Shown piece after piece: positions 58,166-64,000 of a stretch of 64,000 nucleotides of DNA. A program made the position numbers and the translations under genes. The notes below the pieces were generated by a model. That model did no database searches, was not told the origin of the DNA, and worked only from the letters and a program-made list of their open reading frames with translations. Origin of the DNA: Ciborinia camelliae (lineage: Eukaryota > Ascomycota > Leotiomycetes > Helotiales > Sclerotiniaceae); the NCBI GenBank assembly GCA_025890175.1, contig JANPYM010000007.1, positions 186,001-250,000 of the forward strand. Reading direction: 5' to 3'. The first letter of the stretch is position 1; every line of letters starts with the position of its first letter.

Positions 58166-59671
58166 AATCTCCCCTTCAAGTTCCAGGCATCCCAGTCACT
58201 TTCCTTTCTTAATACTCCCCTTACCCACACTAAAGATCTTAGATTTCTCCAAGGCATCATCGGCTATAATATTAACTACATTGAGATCCACACCATATAT
58301 CTTTTATGTCATCTTCCATCTTCCATCTTCCATCTTCCATCTCCCCAAAAACTTTACAATCAAGTGACTACAAACCTCCCACTTCCACCTTCAAACTTGA
58401 AATTCCAAACTTGAAATTCCAAATTCCTCCCTACGAACAAACAAACAAACAAACAAACTATAGATAGCACCTCAGATTCCTCTGACCCCTCACACCCTCC
58501 AAAACCCACCAACTTTCCTTCTGTCAACCAATCCAATCTACTCCAATCCGAATAAATCAAATCAAATCAAATCAAGTTTCTCCCTCATCTTACCATACCC
58601 ATACCAATATCCATCCCCATCCCCATCCCCATCTCCATCCCCATCCCCATCCCCAATCCATCAAACCAAACCAAACCAAACTCTAATCATAACTCTAATC
58701 ATAACCATAAGACCAACCATAAAACCATAAAACCATAACACCAACCAACCATAACACCCTACTATCCTATCCTAAACTACCTACCTACCTACCTACCTCC
58801 CTCCCTCCCTACCTCACCAACCAACCAACCAACCAACCAATCCGCACATAACTCACAAAAACATTACAATACAATACAATACAATACAATACAATACACC
58901 CACCCACCATGTATGTGTATGCACACCCATCATCCATACCAATGCAACCTGCAACCTGCAACAACCTTAATATGAGGCTCCTTCCAATTTGCGCCTCACG
59001 AATCAGGCATCTACTTCATCCATCCATTCCTCTACCTACCTACCTCCCCACCCACCCAACCTCTTGCAACCTGCAACCTGCAACCTTCAGCCTTCCTACC
59101 CCCATAATAAATAATAAATACCCAAGTTTTCTACAACCACCATTCCCGGAACGGAGATACAGATACAACGGAGATACATATACATATATAGGAACTATCC
59201 CTCTATCCATACACTAAATACCTATACCTAGGTAGGTAATATTCTTTAAGATAGATTACAAGACAAGACCCAAAAAAAAAGAAGACAAAAGAAAGAAAAA
59301 ATAAGAAATAAGAGAAGAAATAAGAAGGCCTCAGGGAGGGAAGAAAGGAAGGAAAGAACTAAACAAGCGGGGCGGCTGGACACCGTACTTGATCAACGCA
59401 ATCAATGTATAAACTTTTGCGCCATACATAAATCGAGGAGCCGGCCGGCCGCACTAATAAAATGAGATACCTACCTACCTACCATTCCAAAAGAAGATAT
59501 ATATTGATGTCACCAGAAGACATGCGTGCGAGCGTTCGAAATTCTCAGTGAAAACCGGCCTTCATATTAATATCAACCTAGCCCTATCATATCACAGCAG
59601 CCTAATCCACTTCACCTCTTCACCTTATCACCTTATCCCCTTATTCCCTCATCCCCCCCACCTGACCATAT
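58166..59671. other. low-complexity spacer
   Basis: C/A-rich + strand with many short arrays (CCATCT, CAAA, ACCAACC, TACAA, CTGCAAC). Open frames here are compositional. No gene until the Vps11 stop codon. Confidence 0.6.
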
Positions 59672-62600
59672 TTATTCCACCCCCGGAACATCCATGACCC
59701 CCCTCCCGAAAAACTCCGCCACCGTGCCAAACTTATCCCGACTCCTCCCAAGAACATCCAAAAATAAATCATGTCTCTCGGCGCTCTCGTCCTGCGCCCT
59801 CCTGATCGCCTTAATCGTATCATTTTCCTTTTTACACGTGGGACAATCTCCTTCCACATTTCCCTCTTCGTCATTCTTAAGACATCTTTGATGGAAACTA
59901 TGTTTACAAAGGAAATGAACGGTGGGGAGATCTAATGGGGTGCCACAGAAAGAGCAGCGCGTCGTGTTGAAGGTTTGGGGTTTGGAGGAGAGTTCACTGA
60001 TTTCTTGGCGTTTGCTTTGGGTGTCGGAGCGATAGGAGCCGATTAGGCGGCGATTGGAGGCGATTTCTTTGCGTTCGCGTTCGATGGTTTTTTGGAGGTA
60101 AATTTTTACCATGCCCATAGTCGCTACTGCATTGGTACTTAGTGTTTGGATCACTTGCAACGGGGCCATGAGTCCATCATTGTCGATCTTTTCTAATACA
60201 GCATCCAATTCGTCCCTAGCTTCTTCGAGAATTCTCGGGTCTGATGTAAAATATGCTAGGGCTGCTGGGTATAACTGCGGCTCTTCAGGACCATACTTGC
60301 GCAAAGCTTTAATTGCGCCACGAGTATCCTTTGCAGCAGTATATGACCGGAAGATATCAAAGCGTAGACCAGCTTGTTCCCGGACAAGAGTCGTGCCGTC
60401 CTTGAAATCAGAAAGATGTGAAAGCAAAAGTACGTTTGAAATATCAATCGGGATATCTTCACCCTCGATAAGCTTCTTTGCTTTACCTTCCCACTCTTCT
60501 CGATTGCGACCATTTTTTTCATTTGATTTATGTAGGTACATTTCAAAAAGAGTGGTGTAAAGGTCAATCTTATCACGTTCCTTCAGACCCGGCTCTTTGA
60601 GACATGCCTCTAGGAAAACAATGAACTCTTCGGGGTGGTCCACAAAAGAAGAAAACGCAGTCCTCGGTTGTGGTGGATTGTAGGCAGGTGGTGGCGGTTC
60701 GATATCTTCAATAACTTGACCGTCCGCAGTTGTAGAGTTAACATTGCCTATCGTAGCTGGTGAAGTGATAGTAGATGTATTCATAAAAGGGAGTGGAATT
60801 AAATCTCTCATATTGGCAACAGCATTCACAGCAGCACCGGCAGCACCAGCAGCATATCCAGCATGTTGTACAGGGGCTTCTGAGGTGATAACGACATCTT
60901 TCATCGGTCTGTAGTTTCCTGTATAATAGTCAATGAAGACCTGTGTTGTATCCTTCGGACAATTTCCCAAAAGAACTCTAGCATATTTCATAAGTATCGG
61001 ATAGGCCTATAGTAAAAATCAGTGTATATTTCTAGTCACGAAGAAAACAATCTTACAGAATCCGGATCTAATCGCCAGATATACTGTAAAGCTTCTGGAA
61101 ATCGTTTCGAGTCTTCAATTAATATATCCACTACTAATTCATGTTCGCCATGTTTTGTTGCAAGGTATGCAGCTTGTTCATAGTAACCACCTTGTCTGCA
61201 CATCGTAATTGCGGTATCAAGGTCAAATTTGAGATCGCCTGGAGATTTGATGAACTTCTCCAGTTTATCAATGTCTTTTAGTTTGGCATAGCAGTTCAAA
61301 AGTAAAGTGGTATGATCAGCTGTTGCTCTGTGATGTTCATGAAGCTCTTCAAGATACTCGATCAAATTGTGGATGCGTTGAGTATCGAGGTACTAGCAAT
61401 GTTAGCCCCAACGAGAGGAAACCAATAGGTATCAACATACCTTTCGGATAACTTGTGATGGCTCGGCGCTATCAATTGCTTTTAGATATTGTTGCATAGC
61501 GCCATCATAGTCTCCCTTTTGATATAAAAAGTCTCCTGATTTTCGGAAAATCATGTTTTGCTTCTTAGAATCCATACCGGCTTTTTGAGCCAAATTGATT
61601 GCGTGAACGTAGAGATTCCTTTGGTACAGAGTCTCAAGTCTCTGTTGTAACGGTTTCTCATGATAACGATGTATCTACTATGCTGTCAGTTCCGGTCAAT
61701 ACATCAACCTGGACTACTAACCTTTCCATCTTGTGTCAATGTGAATAAGTCCCCCCAAATCATGAATAGGTCCTTAACTTGAGAAACTAGTGATTCTGAG
61801 TGGGCCACAAATTTCAGATCAGTATCCAATAAGGTAAATGTCGACGTGTTGAATAAATCATCTGCATGAGCCCCACCAAACCGGCGAAGGGTACTGGATT
61901 TCGTCACAGTTGATAAAGCCGGGGGCGACACTATCGCAACATAATCCCCATAAACTGCTACCAAACTCTTCGGGCCATCGTAACCATAACATGAATTTCG
62001 GCCGTCAACTCTATAGTAATAGATAGCATCATCTCGGACCACCAATATATCACTATTCTTTTTGTCCACTGTCATGCATCCCACCCCGCATCCAGAATCT
62101 TCAACAGGTCGAGCGGGTTGTTTTTGGCCTTTTGCTGGGATTACGAGCTTCACAAGGCGTGAAGTCGTGGCGATGTATAAGTTAACGAGTCGGTCTTCTT
62201 CCCGAAATGAAAGTCCGGTAATTGGTTCTTTGGATTTGTGTACTGTTTTTTGCCAGGTTCCTCTATCATAGATCAAATCTCCCCTTATAGCGGTCACAGC
62301 TCCATTCCCAAATCCCACGGCCAATTGTGAAAGATCATCCATTGCGGTGAATGCGGATATCTGGTATGCATTAGCAATGTATCCAAATCTGAGGATGTGC
62401 CACGAACAGGAAACTGTTCCCTCCCATTTTGGATACTCAAAGTCGATTGACATGTTGGCAGACCTGTCTTCTTCACCGGTTTGTCCAATGCCCATACTTT
62501 AAGAACTGGTTCGTGTGATAAATCTTCCTAGAACACATCAGTCCCTGATATTTTACTACCATACGTTCCCACCCACAGCTATTGTAACCAGCAACGATGT

Positions 62601-62888
62601 GCCTTCCACCTGTTTCATATGCGTTATCGAACCAACATCGTGTGCTTGGAATGTTCGCAGAATCTTAAAACTCGAGGACAAGATCCGCACAACTCCATCA
62701 TAGCTTCCAATGAAAAGGTTCTCGGATCCGGAGCATACGCAGCTAATTTCATTGTTCTCGAAGAAGGATTTACTCTCATCGGGCGGTTTGACCTGGCTGA
62801 CCTCGAAGAAATCGAATGTTTTCCACTATATTTATAAGTATTTGACATATATGGTGGGCAGAATGTAACTTACAGAAGTTAAGGCCAT
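59672..62888 (-). CDS. vps11: Vps11/Pep5, HOPS-CORVET core subunit
   Basis: Seven exons: 62888-62874, 62825-62577, 62527-62408, 62360-61722, 61674-61441, 61392-61057 and 61006-59672; 975 aa, within the usual fungal length. The N-terminal beta-propeller contains CVCSGSENLFIGSYDG and QLAVGFGNGAVTAI. An alpha-solenoid with clathrin-repeat-like helices follows (LLLNCYAKLKDIDKLEKFI; YEQAAYLATKHGEHELVVDI). A RING-H2 finger lies at about 882-922 (CSFCGTP, then HSFHQRCL, then CPTC). The protein is the scaffold that joins Vps18, Vps16 and Vps33 for tethering at endosomes and the vacuole. A fungal Ala/Pro-rich insert (about 565-650) precedes the last helices. The first exon has only five codons. The stop is at 59672-59674. 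Confidence 0.95.
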
Positions 62889-63488
62889 ATCAACAATTCA
62901 TCGCATTCATAGCGGGTTGTAGTAGATGGGAGATCTGAGCATAGCTTCGGTGAACACAAGGCTGCTGGCTGGCTGCTGGGGTGAGCCAAGGCTAGCGTTG
63001 GCTGTCGGTGCACGGACGTTGATCACTGTCATTTGCTTGGCCATCTCCATTCTCCTCCCAGCATGAGATTATGCAGGGCCAAGTCAAGAATACGAACATA
63101 TGGCATATGGGCTCAAGCTGTTCGGATACATACCTTTGGTATTTCATAAGGTTGATAGGACCAGTAAGTGTACGTCTCATATCCTCCGGAACGAAAAGAA
63201 AAAAAAGATTTGTATGGATGCTGTTTCTTCATCTGCCTTGTGGAAGCTATCTTCATTACCACGAAATATGAAGTTATGAACATTGCATTTTTTTTCTCTC
63301 TGCCTAAACATTATTATACAACCACATCGGGGACAAACAATCAAGTGATGTTGTTCACAATCATAATACTACATCTATAACAATCTATCAAACCAAATCC
63401 CAAATCCCAAATCCCAGCGCTCTAGCACTTTACATATCCCTCCCTGTATACAGATTTTCAATTTAACCTCTTCCTTTATCCGTCTAAC
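62889..63488. other. Vps11 upstream region
   Basis: 600 bp between the Vps11 start and the 3' end of the transporter on the same strand. No gene seen. Confidence 0.55.
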
Positions 63489-64000
63489 TCAATGCGCAAA
63501 TCTAAAATCCAGCCTCTTGTTCCCCTCATCCTTCGTTGTAGCCAAATACTCCAACTTTTCATCTTCACTCATCCCATTCCATTTCGAGTCTTTATATGCA
63601 TTTCGTTTGATATAGTATATTTTAGTCAGGACATAGAGTGTTATGTTGAGGAAGAGAAGGATGAGGAGGGTGCGGTTTCCTGGGTGTTTTAGTTGCATAG
63701 TTTTTCATTTGATGTGGAAAGACAGCGAAGAGGCAAGAGGGGAAGGAATGTGGGACGGAAAAGAAAAGAAAAGTGACAATACCATTTGTATACCGCGGAG
63801 CATCATCATCGCGATATATGTTGGCGGCAACAATACCAGATGTTTGAACAGACATATTGTATAGCGCGGCAGACACAGTTCGCGAGCGCACGGTATTGGA
63901 GTTGCGGGAGTTCCAATTTACTTGGAGAGGATGTGCTATAGACGATCAATTTTTGGATCTGCAACGACGTGAGGGAATCAAGCATGCCGTTAGGGTAAGA
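63489..64000 (-). CDS. MFS transporter, Dal5/allantoate permease type, C-terminal part
   Basis: Exons read 64000-63988, 63935-63783 and 63679-63489; the gene continues beyond the window. The join gives [18 protein letters not shown], then [20 protein letters not shown] followed by [19 protein letters not shown]. This is the characteristic last transmembrane region of anion:cation symporter (Dal5/Tna1) family members, followed by the conserved cytosolic tail [17 protein letters not shown]. The family imports allantoate, nicotinate and related organic anions at the plasma membrane; the substrate cannot be told from this fragment. The intron 63987-63936 appears to use a GC-AG donor. Confidence 0.83.

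Overview
The window is nuclear DNA of a filamentous ascomycete. The evidence is short GT-AG introns (mostly 45-100 bp), fungal-restricted families (2EXR, DUF6604, UPC2-like Zn2Cys6, NACHT_N/NACHT) and long AT-rich, microsatellite-laden spacers. Protein style and the TACC/ATTT microsatellites fit Leotiomycetes such as Botrytis or Sclerotinia; that placement is inference. Most genes are spliced, so the models below were assembled by hand from splice sites, codon phase and family motifs.

Layout: 1-950, 5' part of a CCCH zinc-finger gene (minus, runs off the left edge). 950-8400, gene-poor AT-rich DNA with microsatellites, ending in a 580-N gap. 8988-9862, a 2EXR gene cut by the gap. 11196-12325, heterochromatin protein HP1. 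13239-16617, a large DUF6604 protein. 18181-19338, a SAP-SWIM-RING protein. 20897-24028, an Mx/dynamin-like GTPase. 25618-27125, a GMPPA-type nucleotidyltransferase. 27841-29196, an Old Yellow Enzyme. 30064-33239, small membrane proteins, two of them apparently a diverged tandem pair. 33680-34172, a decayed cytochrome P450. 35393-36787, a GT71 mannosyltransferase. 37567-40937, a NACHT (NLR-like) gene whose 3' end lies in a transposon terminus. 41444-42178, an unknown protein. 43795-46037, a flotillin. 47266-47732, an intact hAT-type MITE. 48542-50034, a 1.5 kb octamer minisatellite. 50287-51757, a Zn2Cys6 regulator. 52040-58165, orphan repeat arrays, including an apparent assembly false duplication around a 10-N gap. 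59672-62888, Vps11. 63489-64000, the 3' end of a Dal5-type transporter.

The genes form no metabolic cluster. Several are housekeeping (HP1, Vps11, GMPPA, the mannosyltransferase), interleaved with accessory or innate-immunity-like genes (NACHT, flotillin, Mx-like dynamin) and repeat-rich DNA.

The most interesting signals are: coding-like, in-frame spliced terminal exons inside the long flotillin intron; a NACHT gene ending inside an hAT-MITE terminus; a perfect MITE with an 8-bp target duplication; a roughly 150-210 bp periodic orphan repeat family with inverted relatives about 4 kb away; and a Zn2Cys6 cluster with perfect cysteine spacing but no basic DNA-contact residues.
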